Positions 1 through 9,427 of a stretch of DNA of 64,000 bases are shown in pieces (the stretch's first letter is position 1; every line of letters begins with the position of its first letter). The stretch spans positions 6,116,961 to 6,180,960 of the forward strand of contig NC_135071.1 in assembly GCF_051401765.1 (NCBI RefSeq), written 5' to 3'. Origin of the DNA: Calliopsis andreniformis (taxonomy: Eukaryota; Arthropoda; Insecta; Hymenoptera; Andrenidae). The position numbers and the translations under genes were made by a program. The notes under the pieces were generated by a model, which saw only the letters and a list, made by a program, of their open reading frames with translations, was not told the DNA's origin and made no database searches.

Positions 1-1934
1 GTATTATACGTCAGGAACTTAAAAAGAAATTATTTGTATAATAACATGTTGTAAGTTACGCTGTTTCAGTGTCATTGATAAATTCAAGTGAACTTATGAA
101 GCGCATCGAAGATGAAGGAAAACTACTATAATTTAATGGTTATATGTAGACTAACTTACGTAAAGACAATATAATATATATATGTAAGCATGATAAGTAT
201 ATACACATGTATCATACATGACTGTATGTATATACGCATATATATGTACGTACGAACGTATAACTTCATTTGAATTTATTGAGACTCTGAATGGTCGTAC
301 TGCTTCCATAGCAATAACTGTATAGTTGATGTTAATGGTACTAAACCACTTGCATATAAACTATATTACAACGTGTCTCGTAAAGGATTAGATTGCAGTT
401 TCTTCAAGTTGAGTCGATTTCCTAATTTTTCTAGGACAATGTACACACAGATAGAGATTCGTTCAACTTTCAACCACTATATTTTGGCATGAAATGTAAC
501 TTTGCCATTAATTGTTGGTGCAACAAGTTCCCTAAAAATGGACACAAGCTTGAAAAATTCCCTCAGCATTGGAAATCGTGATAATATTGCACAAGAAAAC
601 CGAGAAATGATTCTACTTTTATTCGTTTAAGGATGGTACCTTTCATGATGGCTTAAGCCTTAAGTCATCTTATTCACAGCAGTTTTTGAGCTTCCAAGCA
701 TTTTATGCTTGTGGAAGGTAAGGAGAAAGAAAAAAGAAACGGTTTAAAAAATATTTAACAATTACACACTAAGATAACTTATAGATAGAAGTATGTTAAT
801 AAAAAGATAAACAGGAAAAGGAGCCGATATATAACAGATGTAAAAAGCGTTTTCCTCTGATCTTTTGTGAAAGTGAAACGTTGTTTATTGCTCTAATAAA
901 AGGATTGTAGTTAAATGTACAATAGTTGCTGTCAGAAGAGCAAAAAAGATACATTACTATCTAAGTGTTTGATAATATAACATATTCTAACACTTGTTGT
1001 ATAAAGACTACTGTTTAGGTTATTTCGGATTATTTATGATATCAAACAGGTTGAGATGTGTTTGAAAATAATTTATTGTAATAAAAGCAAAGTATTTGAG
1101 ATGAGGAAGGCAATATATAACGAATGAATAAAGATGAACAATTAATTGGAATTTCTACTTATATCTTTATCTATGTTCGTTTTGTTTATCTGACTAAGAA
1201 AAATAGAAAGTGATACTTGTTAAAACTTGCAATTTTAATGGAATTATTTTCATACACGATACAAATTTTCTATAATGTTAATTCTTTTTTATTATTGTGA
1301 AGCTGACTTGTAAATCCTTATTTTGGCACAAAAAATTGTTCTTGTTTCTGAGAGAATAGTTTGTTTTTAAACTAGATATATATTGTTGTAATTATTTAAG
1401 GAACTTTATTTTCGCATGAACGTGTAGTATCGTTTTACAACTAATATATTAAGTTCTGTATGTTCAAACGAACGTGTAGCTACCTCTCTCCTTTGCTACA
1501 TACTTTATATGAAACTGTTTGTTGTTTATTGTGTCTATAACCTATTTTAACGCTGTGGCCTGAATATGTAAAATCTATTATTGTAAATGAAATTTTGTCC
1601 TTAGATGCAGCGAAATATCTAAATACTCTCGATTTATACTATTACTAATCTAGTACAGTTCTTATTTTTCAAGAGATATAATACCATGTTATTGTAAAAC
1701 TACTGCCTCGAGGACAGACTATGTCTTGGCTCTGATTAATAAATGAGTTTGAACCAAAGTATTTCTCAAATTTATCTTGATAATTCATCAATTTTTGCCT
1801 ACACTCCTCGTAAATCCTATAAACTTTGGGTTGTGGTCCACGAATTGACTTACGCAAGCATGGTAAGGCCTCCCCGCACGTGTACTGGGGATTTCAACGT
1901 GTGAGAGGAACATCCTTCTAATTCTTTTCAAAGG
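1..1934. other. AT-rich intergenic DNA, no gene seen
   Basis: No reading frame longer than about 60 codons and no recognisable protein motif is seen. About 170-260 is an impure TA/TATG microsatellite. The rest is unstructured AT-rich DNA typical of insect intergenic sequence. I see nothing else that I can support. Confidence 0.6.
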
Positions 1935-2140
1935 AATCAGGAGACGCGGCAGCGTCTCGCGGTATATAGTTAAGTGGCGCGTGACGCTAGTAGTATCTAT
2001 CTTTTCTGCGACTAAAACGTCCAAAAACTTTGATATCGATTTATTTTTTGACACAGTGTGTAATGAATTTTAATGATTGCCATATTGTTAAGTATCACTG
2101 CGCGCGTAAAATGAGCCCTTACACATGTAAATTGGGATAA
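1935..2140 (+). repeat. Dispersed hairpin-containing repeat, copy 1
   Basis: A segment beginning TCAGGAGACGCGGCAGCG resembles sequence at 33478-33665 over its whole length and at 21104-21180 over its first part. It carries a perfect 7-bp hairpin: stem GAGACGC at 1941-1947, loop GGCA, stem GCGTCTC at 1952-1958. Copies 1 and 3 both run on to a shared tail ending GTAAAATGAGCCCT. The family is unknown to me. It could be the end of a larger transposon. It lies just outside the left end of the fold-back element. Confidence 0.5.
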
Positions 2141-2212
2141 GAAGAGCTGAGATATCGAAATATTAATTTTCAGGCAGGAGTAATTTAACATGCTCAGTCT
2201 CGTCCGATGGGG

Positions 2213-2455
2213 TTTCCCTTAACTCACTGACAGTTGTTTCATCGACAATTGTTTCATTGACCGACTTTATCAACACCTGACTTCGCTGACAATATTAACT
2301 CACCGACATTTTGAGACCACCAACAGTCATTTTTTCAACAGTTATTTCACCAATAGTCATTTCATCGACAATCATTTCACCGACAAATGTTTTCATTCAT
2401 ACCGAATATCGCCGACAAAGCTTACATGCAAATCATAAATTTCTATTTAGTACAG
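2213..2455 (+). repeat. Left arm of fold-back element
   Basis: This arm holds repeated words such as CAGTCATTTCACC, ACAATCATTTCACCGACA and ACAGTTGTTTCATCGACA with a period of about 15 bp. The shared block AACTCACCGACATTTTGAGA occurs near 2300, and its near-exact reverse complement lies near 7935-7955 in the right arm. Homology stops near 2455. Confidence 0.6.
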
Positions 2456-2513
2456 TATTCGTCTTATCAGTGTGCAGTATAGACGCCTATAGTCTGCCTA
2501 AGTATTAAACGAT

Positions 2514-2846
2514 ATGAATTCTGGATTGAGTCATAATGCTGTGAAACAAGAAGTTCAAATTCTTTCCTCTATTCATGGGAAATCAAAAATCAGTATTAGT
2601 TGTTTTGTATATAATAAATTCAGAAACAAGGACAATTTACCATACTGGACGTTTAAAAAAAAAGGAAAGAAAGGTGACAGCTGTAACTGTAAAGGAACAG
2701 CAAATACAAAGCTTATAGTTGAACCACCAATAAAAAAAAAGAAAGATAGAATGGGAGAAAGAAAAATACAAAGAACCATAGAAAATCGAGCAACATACAC
2801 AAGAATAAATTTTGTGAGAGCAGTAGCTCATACTGTACGTATATAA
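2514..2846 (+). CDS. Unrecognised 110-codon ORF inside the fold-back element
   Basis: An ATG-started frame of 110 codons is lysine-rich in the middle and has two cysteines in an SCNCKG context. I recognise no domain. The lysine run comes from A-rich DNA, and the opposite strand is also open here, so coding is doubtful. Its position between the arms makes it a weak candidate for cargo of the element, or simply a chance ORF. Confidence 0.12.
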   Translation: MNSGLSHNAVKQEVQILSSIHGKSKISISCFVYNKFRNKDNLPYWTFKKKGKKGDSCNCKGTANTKLIVEPPIKKKKDRMGERKIQRTIENRATYTRINFVRAVAHTVRI

Positions 2847-3119
2847 TGATTCAGTTCTCATGTTTTGTATTAATAAAGTAAGATGCTCTATTTTTTTACA
2901 TTACTTGTTTAAAAGATAGTTAAATTTCGAACCTTTGTCTTATCCGCAAAAATCGCAGTCCGTTAGCATACGTAACCGACCGAGAACCATGGCGAATTCG
3001 TGCGTTCACCTACCCACAATGCATATTAGCTATATCACAACCAAATTAGGAATCGAGTCCATCATATTTTTATATCACTGTCCAGTGAACGAAATCGCTT
3101 TTACGTATAATGTTTAGTC

Positions 3120-3780
3120 CAGCAAAATTCTATTTCAGCCAAATAAATAAAAGTTTGTGTACCTATCTCGCGTAAGCTACGGATCCCGCCAGTGATTCTC
3201 AGACATTAGGGAGCCCGGCTTCCGACGTTGCCATTTTCTGAGGGAAGCCGATTTTGTCGCCGGGTGTACAACCGAGATTCGTACGAGGCAAGCCTTCCTG
3301 GAAGCCAGGTTAAACAGAGAAAAGAAGGATCCCTCCTCTCTGTACATTCGCCAATCGACACTTTCTTTAGTGTGAAAAATCGTCGGTAATAGAGTCCACT
3401 GCACTACCTTAGCGTTACGACAAGATACTGCTCTCCCCTCCACATAGGCTCGTTATCGAAGCCTAGTCCGGAAGACTAGGTAGAGCGTGATAGCCATATT
3501 CTCGCTTACCTGTGCGGTTCCACCGCTATTCTCTTTTCCAGATGCCAGCTTCGCTGACCGGCGTCGTCGACAAGCAGAGGGCCCTCGCTCTCCCGGCCGA
3601 CCAGACGCCCGCTACGGACGAGGAGCCCCAGGCAAATATCAATTTAAATAATTTAAGTATTTATGCCCTTGTAAGGGCCGACTCAAATTTAATTGATTGT
3701 ACACTTTTCTTTCAAAATCCTTCTCTCAATAACCTAATCCGGACCCTGTTAGAACCCTGGGTTCAGCGACTCTAACATTA
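3120..3780 (+). other. GC-rich block with an exon-like segment, inside the fold-back element
   Basis: This block is clearly richer in GC than its surroundings. A pyrimidine tract ending TTCTCTTTTCCAG (to 3541) is followed at once by an ATG and about 90 bp of GC-rich open frame. That frame starts M-P-A-S-L-T-G-V-V-D-K-Q and ends near a CAG/GCAAAT step at about 3631. From there the base composition drops to AT-rich, although the frame stays open to a TAA at 3773-3775. A perfect 7-bp hairpin, CCTAGTC-cggaa-GACTAGG, lies near 3462-3480. It could be captured host exon sequence, an old LTR, or chance. I do not recognise a protein family. Confidence 0.3.
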
Positions 3781-3914
3781 CTAATAAAGTTATTTTGAGC
3801 TTATTTATGTTAGAACTTATATAATAAAAGTAAATAAATATGACAATTAATGTAATGTTAATTCAAAAGATAATTTATTTCACATGTTCATTTATTACTG
3901 TCTTTTATTAATAT

Positions 3915-4170
3915 TGTTGCGGCGGCGGACCGCCGGCGGTCGACCCACCGTCGCTCGAGAAACACCACGAGGCATTTACACTTTGTACATTCTTTATTTA
4001 CAAATTTATAGTGTTTCGTCCGACACTTTCGGGTACATGTAATCCGTGCGCGTTCACGGTCTCGACTCACTGCTTGACAGCTGTCCCCGGAATCGATCCC
4101 TTTCGATCATCGACTGTCTTCTTTTCGCGAGCTCCAGTTGGCTGTGGCTGCGTACCGGGTACTCGCAACA
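3915..4170 (-). repeat. Downstream (3') LTR of Gypsy element
   Basis: This 256-bp copy has perfect TGTTGC...GCAACA termini. On the plus strand it runs from TGTTGCGGCGGCGG to GTACTCGCAACA. It is preceded (minus strand) by a purine-rich tract at 4171-4185 and followed by ATAT. It shares most of its length with the 7336-7585 copy. Confidence 0.9.
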
Positions 4171-4185
4171 CTGCTCCTTTCCTTC
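4171..4185 (-). promoter_or_regulatory. Polypurine tract, plus-strand primer site of Gypsy element
   Basis: On the minus strand GAAGGAAAGGAGCAG sits immediately before the TGTTGC start of the downstream LTR. That is where Ty3/Gypsy elements have the RNase H-resistant primer for second-strand synthesis. Confidence 0.7.
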
Positions 4186-4749
4186 AAGAGCGGGGATCCC
4201 GACCGCTTCAAGTCCGTCCTCTGGAACGGTCGACACTCGGAAACTCCTGCCTGGAAAAAGAGATATACAAGACTAATACCTGTGTGGCCTTTCCAGACAG
4301 ATGCCACCTTGGCATTCACCCTTTGTCCCAAGGAAAATCACGCAAAAACCTTGGGCAAGGTGGTGGTTCTCCGGGACCTCGTCCTGCTTCCATGGGAGTT
4401 TTCTTCTTTGGCTCTTCACCTCTCCTCTTGCTTTTTGCGACTTGTGTCCTTCTCTCTTGATGTTTTCTCGGGTCCTGTCCCCTACGTGCTCTCCCGACGA
4501 AGAATCATTCCTCGTATGGCAAGGGGATCTCTATATAGATCCATAGGTGCGTCGCAGATTCAGTGACCGGCCCTGGACACCCGCCTTCCCGGGAAAGCGA
4601 GACTTCTCTGGTGTGGGGAAGCACACCCGCGTACGGTTGAGTCCCCCACGCGCTATGGGCCGGCCCGCACTGCAGACCCCGGGCGGCACACGATGGTAAC
4701 CGTAGTGCCCCTGAACGGCGGAGTAGTACGAAGAGTAGAGAAGGGGAAC

Positions 4750-5223
4750 TCACCCTAGTCTTCTTCGATGGCGCATCTTCTTCTTGGGTAAGGACAGTCC
4801 GATGGTTCGCGAACTCCCGTTCTTCCTCGGTTGTCTCCAGGTTCCTCCTTCGACCTCATCGGTACTGTTATTAATCTCGCTTCTTTGGCGGTGACCTTGG
4901 ACTGCGCATGGCCGGAGAAAGCTGTTCGGCTTTCCGCTGTAGCAGGCGACGCTCTTTCGTCTCTGCGTCCTGCCAGGAACGCAAGACCTGGTTCCAGACG
5001 TCTTACGGAGACGGGCGCCCAGTCTTACGGTATCCACGATGACGTCCTCTCCATCCTCGCTCGTCCGTGTGGGAATCCGTGGCCGCTTCCGTCGTCCTCT
5101 CGTTGCTGACTGGGGACTGCATACCGTGAAGGGTTTTCCTCCGGCTTCCCTTAGCTCTCCTCTTGCTTTTTGAAGTTTTTTGCGACCTTCTTTCTTCTCT
5201 TCTTTGCCTGTTATCCTCTTCAA
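4750..5223 (-). CDS. Small basic ORF downstream of Gypsy pol, function unknown
   Basis: This 157-codon frame starts with ATG about 12 bases after the pol stop, on the same strand and inside the element. The product would be strongly basic (many K and R, with KEEKKEGRKK near the start and PKKKMRHRRR near the end) and has no membrane segment. Errantiviruses carry an env gene here, but nothing in this ORF looks like an envelope protein. The GC-rich region also has open frames on the opposite strand, so it may be non-coding. I do not recognise a family. Confidence 0.3.
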   Translation of the reverse strand: MKRITGKEEKKEGRKKLQKARGELREAGGKPFTVCSPQSATRGRRKRPRIPTRTSEDGEDVIVDTVRLGARLRKTSGTRSCVPGRTQRRKSVACYSGKPNSFLRPCAVQGHRQRSEINNSTDEVEGGTWRQPRKNGSSRTIGLSLPKKKMRHRRRLG

Positions 5224-5235
5224 GTCATGCTTGTG

Positions 5236-7335
5236 CTAAGGGAATGGGTTTTCCTGCCCTTCGTACTTCGACAAATGGTTCACGTGCAAGATCTTACACT
5301 TGCATCTCGGCGAGCGTCGAATACGGTAGATGATGTCATTCAGTTTATCTTCCACCATGTACGGTCCTTCCCAGTCGGACTGGAGTTTTGGATAGTTTCC
5401 TTTGGTCCTTCGTGGTTGGAACAGCCATACCTTTTCGCCTGGAACGAGGACGATCGCCCGGACGTGGGTATCGTACCAGGGTTTCATCTTCGTGCTGGTC
5501 AAGTCCAGGCGGTGATAAACGAATTGATGGATCCTCTTTATTTTTTCTTTGATGCGAATGGTGTATTTCGTCCCTACACCGTCATGCTTCCCCTCTGGTG
5601 GGGATCTTCTCCAGAGATGAGCTGGTAGGCGTATCTTCTCCCCGTAAAGCACCATTGACGGTGTCAGCTGTGTCGACTCGTGCTTGGAGGACTGATACGC
5701 CAGGACGAATAACGGGATCCATTCGTCCCAGTCTCGGTGGTGCTCCGAAACGAACATGGCCAGGTACTGCAGCAGTGTTCGATTCAGACGCTCTACCATT
5801 CCATTGGACGCGGGGTGAAGCGGTGTAGTCCGAGACTTCCGGATTCCCAGTATCCGCATCAACTCCTGGAACACAGCCAACTCGAAGTTTCTTCCTTGGT
5901 CCGAGTGTAGCTCCAAGGGGATTCCGTGTCGACTGACCACGTGCACCAGGAGGGCCCTGGCTACGGTCACGGCTTGCTGATTCGGCATGGGTATTGCCTC
6001 TAACCACTTTGTGAAGTAGTCGGCCACTAACAGCAAGTACTTGTCCCCTGTGTTTGACTTTGGAAGTGGGCCCGCGACATCTAGTGCAATCTTTTCAAAG
6101 GGGGCTCCCACGTTGTAGGTCTTCAGGGGCCCCGTTTCTTTCTGTCGCGGCCCTTTTTGCGCCGCGCATACCTTGCAGCGCTGGCACCACTCTTCTACGA
6201 CTCGGCGGCAGCTCGCCCAGTAGTACTGTTGCAGTGCCTTTGCAAGTGTTTTCTTAATGCCAAAGTGCCCTGCTATAGGGGATTCATGGCATTCCTGCAG
6301 GACTTGCGGTACTTTTCCTTGGGGCACCACCAATAACCACGTGGACGCTGTTTCGTTCGCGGGTTCCCAATTCCGGAATAGAAGCTCTTCTCTGACCTCC
6401 AAGGAATCGCAAACCGTCCAGTAGCATTTGGTCAGGGGCGAGTATTTTGTGATCTCCTGCCAGTCGGGCTTGTAACTTTGTAGTTTCCAACGGAGGATAT
6501 TATCGACATTTTCGTCTTCAGACTGCACTTTCTTCCAGTCTTCTGTCGTCGCAGTCTCGCATCGGGTTTTCAGGACTCTCGTTGTCTTGAGTTCCTCCTC
6601 GTTTCTTTTCATGCGTGAGCATCGCTTGCAAGCGGAAGTCTCACACGGTCTCCGGGATAATGCGTCGGCGTTCTCGCGTGCCTTTTCGTCTCGATGGCGA
6701 ACTTCAAAGTCGTACTCTTGTAGTCGTTCAATCCATCGGGCCACTTGTACTTTCGGATTCTTGAAGGACATTAGCCAGCGCAGCGCTGCATGGTCCGTCC
6801 TTAGCAAGAATCTCCGCCCGTACAAATAATGATGATGCCCCACTGCCTTTACTACTGCAAGTAGCTCCCTTTTGGTCACGCAGTAGTTGCGCTCTGGTTT
6901 TCCAAGTGTCTTGGAGAAATAGGCGATGACCTTCTCCTGTCCCTCCTGTATCTGGGAGAGAGCCGCTCCAATGACAAAAGCGGAGGCGTCCGTATCCAGC
7001 ACGAAGTCAGCTCCTGGAACTAGATACGCCAGAACAGGGGACTCGGTCATTCGCCTCTTCAACTCTTCGAAGGCCTTTTGTGACTCTCCCGTCCACTGGA
7101 ATTGCTGCCTATCCTCAGTTAAGCGATGCAGGGGCTTTTGGACGTGGGAGAAGTTCTTTATGAATTTCCTGTAGTACGTGCACAATCCTAGGAAACTTCT
7201 CAATTCTGTTATGTTTTGCGGGACTGGCCAATCTTGAATCGCTTTAATTTTCTCGGGATCCATCTTCACTCCCATCTCCGTCATAACGTGCCCCAAATAC
7301 TTCACCTCCTTTTTGAAGAATGAACACTTCTTCGG
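5236..7335 (-). CDS. Gypsy Pol polyprotein remnant: RT thumb, RNase H, integrase
   Basis: This is an uninterrupted frame of about 700 codons, open right up to the LTR junction at 7335. Numbering from residue 1 at 7305 (M-K-Y-L-G-H-V), it begins with the RT C-terminal motif KYLGHV and the FLGLCTYYRKFI block (38-49). RNase H follows, with D106 (in DTDAS), E147, D171 and the ADALSR block near 213-218. The integrase zinc finger is H340, H347, C374, C377. The integrase catalytic triad is D409, D469 and E505, with 35 residues between the last two (DD35E). A C-terminal VNHLSKYE block is like other Gypsy integrases. The YxDD active site of RT would lie upstream and is deleted, so this copy cannot reverse transcribe itself. 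No stop codon or frameshift interrupts what remains. There is no usable ATG at its start. Confidence 0.93.
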   Translation of the reverse strand, partial: PKKCSFFKKEVKYLGHVMTEMGVKMDPEKIKAIQDWPVPQNITELRSFLGLCTYYRKFIKNFSHVQKPLHRLTEDRQQFQWTGESQKAFEELKRRMTESPVLAYLVPGADFVLDTDASAFVIGAALSQIQEGQEKVIAYFSKTLGKPERNYCVTKRELLAVVKAVGHHHYLYGRRFLLRTDHAALRWLMSFKNPKVQVARWIERLQEYDFEVRHRDEKARENADALSRRPCETSACKRCSRMKRNEEELKTTRVLKTRCETATTEDWKKVQSEDENVDNILRWKLQSYKPDWQEITKYSPLTKCYWTVCDSLEVREELLFRNWEPANETASTWLLVVPQGKVPQVLQECHESPIAGHFGIKKTLAKALQQYYWASCRRVVEEWCQRCKVCAAQKGPRQKETGPLKTYNVGAPFEKIALDVAGPLPKSNTGDKYLLLVADYFTKWLEAIPMPNQQAVTVARALLVHVVSRHGIPLELHSDQGRNFELAVFQELMRILGIRKSRTTPLHPASNGMVERLNRTLLQYLAMFVSEHHRDWDEWIPLFVLAYQSSKHESTQLTPSMVLYGEKIRLPAHLWRRSPPEGKHDGVGTKYTIRIKEKIKRIHQFVYHRLDLTSTKMKPWYDTHVRAIVLVPGEKVWLFQPRRTKGNYPKLQSDWEGPYMVEDKLNDIIYRIRRSPRCKCKILHVNHLSKYEGQENPFP

Positions 7336-7585
7336 TGTTCATCGGGCCGCCAGCGGTCGACCCACCGTCGCTCGAGGAACACCACGAGGCATTTATACTT
7401 TGTACACTCTTTATTTACAAATTTATACAGTCTTTTGTCCGACACTTTCGCGTACATGTAATCCGTGCATGTCGCGGTCTCGACTGACTGCTTGACAGCT
7501 ATCACCGCAATCGATCCCTTTCGATCATCGACCTTCTTCTCGCGAGCACCAGTTGGCTGTGGCTGCGTACCGGGTGCTCGCAACA
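7336..7585 (-). repeat. Upstream (5') LTR of Gypsy element
   Basis: This 250-bp copy begins (minus strand) TGTTGCGAGCACCCGG and ends GAACA at 7336, directly next to RT coding sequence. AATAAA (minus strand, in AAATAAAGAG) lies near 7410. Compared with the other LTR it differs at roughly 20 substituted sites plus small indels, by eye about 8 percent. Its innermost ~10 bp (TGTTCATCGG on the plus strand) do not match the other LTR well. Confidence 0.88.
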
Positions 7586-7744
7586 ATATTGATATTAATA
7601 AAGCGAAATTGTTAATACTTAACAACTGATAGTATATCAGTAGCATTGCTATTTTTTTATGCAAGGAAATAAATATATATATCATGCTACATTGTCGTGT
7701 ACTGACAACTACACATGTAAATACATTATCACTCGCTGAATGAA

Positions 7745-8012
7745 AATACCAATCTACATCAATAATTATAAATTGTCGTTGAAACTATAGTCGGTGAAAG
7801 GCAGTGTCAATGAAAACATCTGTCGGGGAAATAGTTGTCGATGAAATGACTATTCGTGAAATAATTCTCGGGGAACTGACTGTCCATGAAATGACTGACG
7901 GGGAAATGATTGTCAGGGAAATGACTGTTGGTGATCTCAAAATGTCGGTGAGTTAATATTATTAAGGAAGTTAAATGTCGATGAAGTCGTGTCGATGAGT
8001 TAAGGGTAACAC
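7745..8012 (-). repeat. Right arm of fold-back element
   Basis: About nine to ten ~15-bp units are visible on the plus strand, for example GTCGATGAAATGACT, GTCCATGAAATGACT, GACGGGGAAATGATT and GTCAGGGAAATGACT. It is the reverse complement counterpart of 2213-2455 and ends against the second copy of CGTCCGATGGGG. Confidence 0.62.
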
Positions 8013-8024
8013 CGTCCGATGGGG

Positions 8025-8624
8025 ATACGCTTTTCTAGCTTTCATATTTTTGCCGCTAGATGGCTTCTGTTACGTAGGTAGGAAGCTGTCAAAATCCGTC
8101 AAGTTTTGAACGAAAAGCTTAATAATAAAAGCTAATAGATATGAGAATAGTAATAAAAAAATAACAGAAGCAACAAATAAAGAAATCGAGGACTCTTGTA
8201 ACAATATACCCTAACACGGGGGAAGTTGTTACACAGTAAAGAATTAGTTAATACAATGTTAAATTTCGGACGAGAGGTTAGTCATGGGTAATCAGGTATT
8301 ATTAATAATCATTTAAAAAATGAATAAGTATAACATCAAAGCTGTGCCTACTACGACATTGCAAATAACTTCGAAGACGTACAAAGTTATTAGAGCTATA
8401 CGTCATCATGGGGAATCAATTCATGAAGGACATTATACTTGTCTCCTAAGATAAAAGAATTCTACATGATCGCATGCTGACGACTGTTCGTCAGATGCGT
8501 TGGTCACGAGGTGCCAAAGATGCTTATATATTTCTTTTAGAAAACATTTCACAACAAACTATTAGAAATCACAATACATACGTAAGAAAAAGGTATGTGG
8601 ACACACTATATTGTATAGAAATAA
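8025..8624. other. AT-rich spacer, nothing recognised
   Basis: There are only short chance reading frames here (the longest begins at 8474 and is 71 codons). No repeat partner was found in the window. Confidence 0.5.
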
Positions 8625-9065
8625 TAATTTTCTACATATCAATAGCAAAAATAAGTGAAATTATCCCCCAAAAAACATTTAAAATGTAAAAACACCAAGT
8701 AGTTGAGTTCGGTTTGGACCCTGGTTCTCGCACAAAATTGCCAAAAAAATTAATTCACCCAAAAAAGCATCTGACAGATATTAATCCCTCCAAAAAGACA
8801 TTTAAAATGTTAAAATGCCAAGTAGTTGACTATAGACTGAGATACCCCCCACCCCTCAATCATAGAAAAGGTCCCAAAAACCATGAGCCCATTTGATTTG
8901 AAGAAAGTACTGAAACCAAAACTAATTCACCTGTTTATACAAGGTGTTTCAAAACTCGCGGAATACAAAGTAGGAGCAAGCAACACACTTCATTGTTGGC
9001 CAAATGGATTCCTCCATTACTAAAATGTCGAGGCTTCAAAATAGTTTTTAAGTGAAGTGTGTGTA
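8625..9065 (+). repeat. Dispersed repeat, inverted partner of 20065-20410
   Basis: Sequence from the AAAATAAGTGAAATT block through ATGTCGAGGCTTCAAAA to AAGTGAAGTGTG matches the reverse complement of 20065-20410 over some 350 bp with indels. The end motif ACACCAAGTAGTTGA occurs twice in direct orientation (near 8690 and 8815). The same motif in diverged form sits just after the LINE at 19895. It may be an old LINE 3' end or a MITE. No protein is recognisable. Confidence 0.55.
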
Positions 9066-9074
9066 ATTTGGAAA

Positions 9075-9340
9075 GGAAAAATATTTGGACAATCGAAAAA
9101 ATCACGCGTGGCTAGTGCCGTTTGCCCGCGACTTGGACAAATTTTTTATTTCAAGTAGGGTTCATTTTACATTCGCCTTCTGTCTCAACTTTTCGAAGCT
9201 ATTCAAAGTACTTCGAAGCGCCAAGCTCATGTACACGTAACTGGTCGGTAGTGTGTCTAATGGAGGGAGAAATTTTCAGTAAGTCGCGTCTCCAATTTGG
9301 CGATTACATCGGCAGTCCTTCTAGTTAGGCGCCTCCTCGT
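9075..9340 (-). repeat. Fragment of the long-TIR family, arm in minus orientation
   Basis: It shares the order of landmarks seen in the arms at 34880-35080 and 58830-59050: a TTTGGACAATCG-like block, a TTCGCCTTCTGTCTCAAC-like block, CGAAGCGCCAAGCTCATGTA, and AATGGAGGGAGAAATTTTC followed by CGTCTCCAATTT. The inner part of the element is missing. Confidence 0.5.
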
Positions 9341-9427
9341 TCAGATAAGTCCAATTACATTTGTCACATGTTTTATTTTGTTTTATCTATAACTCAGCAA
9401 AAAGTAATGCTGAGACATAGGTTTACC

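Larger units (their letters stand above)
3915..7585 (-). mobile_element. Ty3/Gypsy LTR retrotransposon, internally deleted
   Basis: The element is 3.67 kb and reads on the minus strand. It is bounded by two LTRs (7336-7585 upstream, 3915-4170 downstream). A 4-bp ATAT lies on both sides (3911-3914 and 7586-7589), consistent with a target duplication, though the area is AT-rich. In element order it holds: LTR, the end of the RT, RNase H, integrase, a short basic ORF, a polypurine tract and the second LTR. Gag, protease, the RT active-site region and the primer-binding site are absent: the first LTR abuts an RT codon directly. A full element would be about 5-7 kb, so roughly 2 kb or more is missing. 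It is nested in the fold-back element and therefore inserted later. Confidence 0.92.
2201..8024. mobile_element. Fold-back type element with tandem-repeat arms and a 12-bp flanking direct repeat
   Basis: Two inverted arms (2213-2455 and 7745-8012) consist of diverged ~15-bp tandem units of the type GTCGGTGAAATGACT. Both arms end in the same CCCTTAACTCA motif. An exact 12-bp direct repeat, CGTCCGATGGGG, lies immediately outside both ends (2201-2212 and 8013-8024), as expected for a target-site duplication. Arms built from tandem units recall Foldback and Galileo elements of Drosophila. The long duplication fits the Foldback/Mutator type (about 9-11 bp) better than hAT or P. A Gypsy element is nested inside. 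Without it the element would be about 2.1 kb. No transposase is recognisable, so it looks non-autonomous. Confidence 0.6.

Noticed and set aside
5170..5628. 152-codon plus-strand ORF opposite Gypsy pol
   Set aside because: It is antisense to the intact RNase H-integrase frame and has no domain; a shadow frame.
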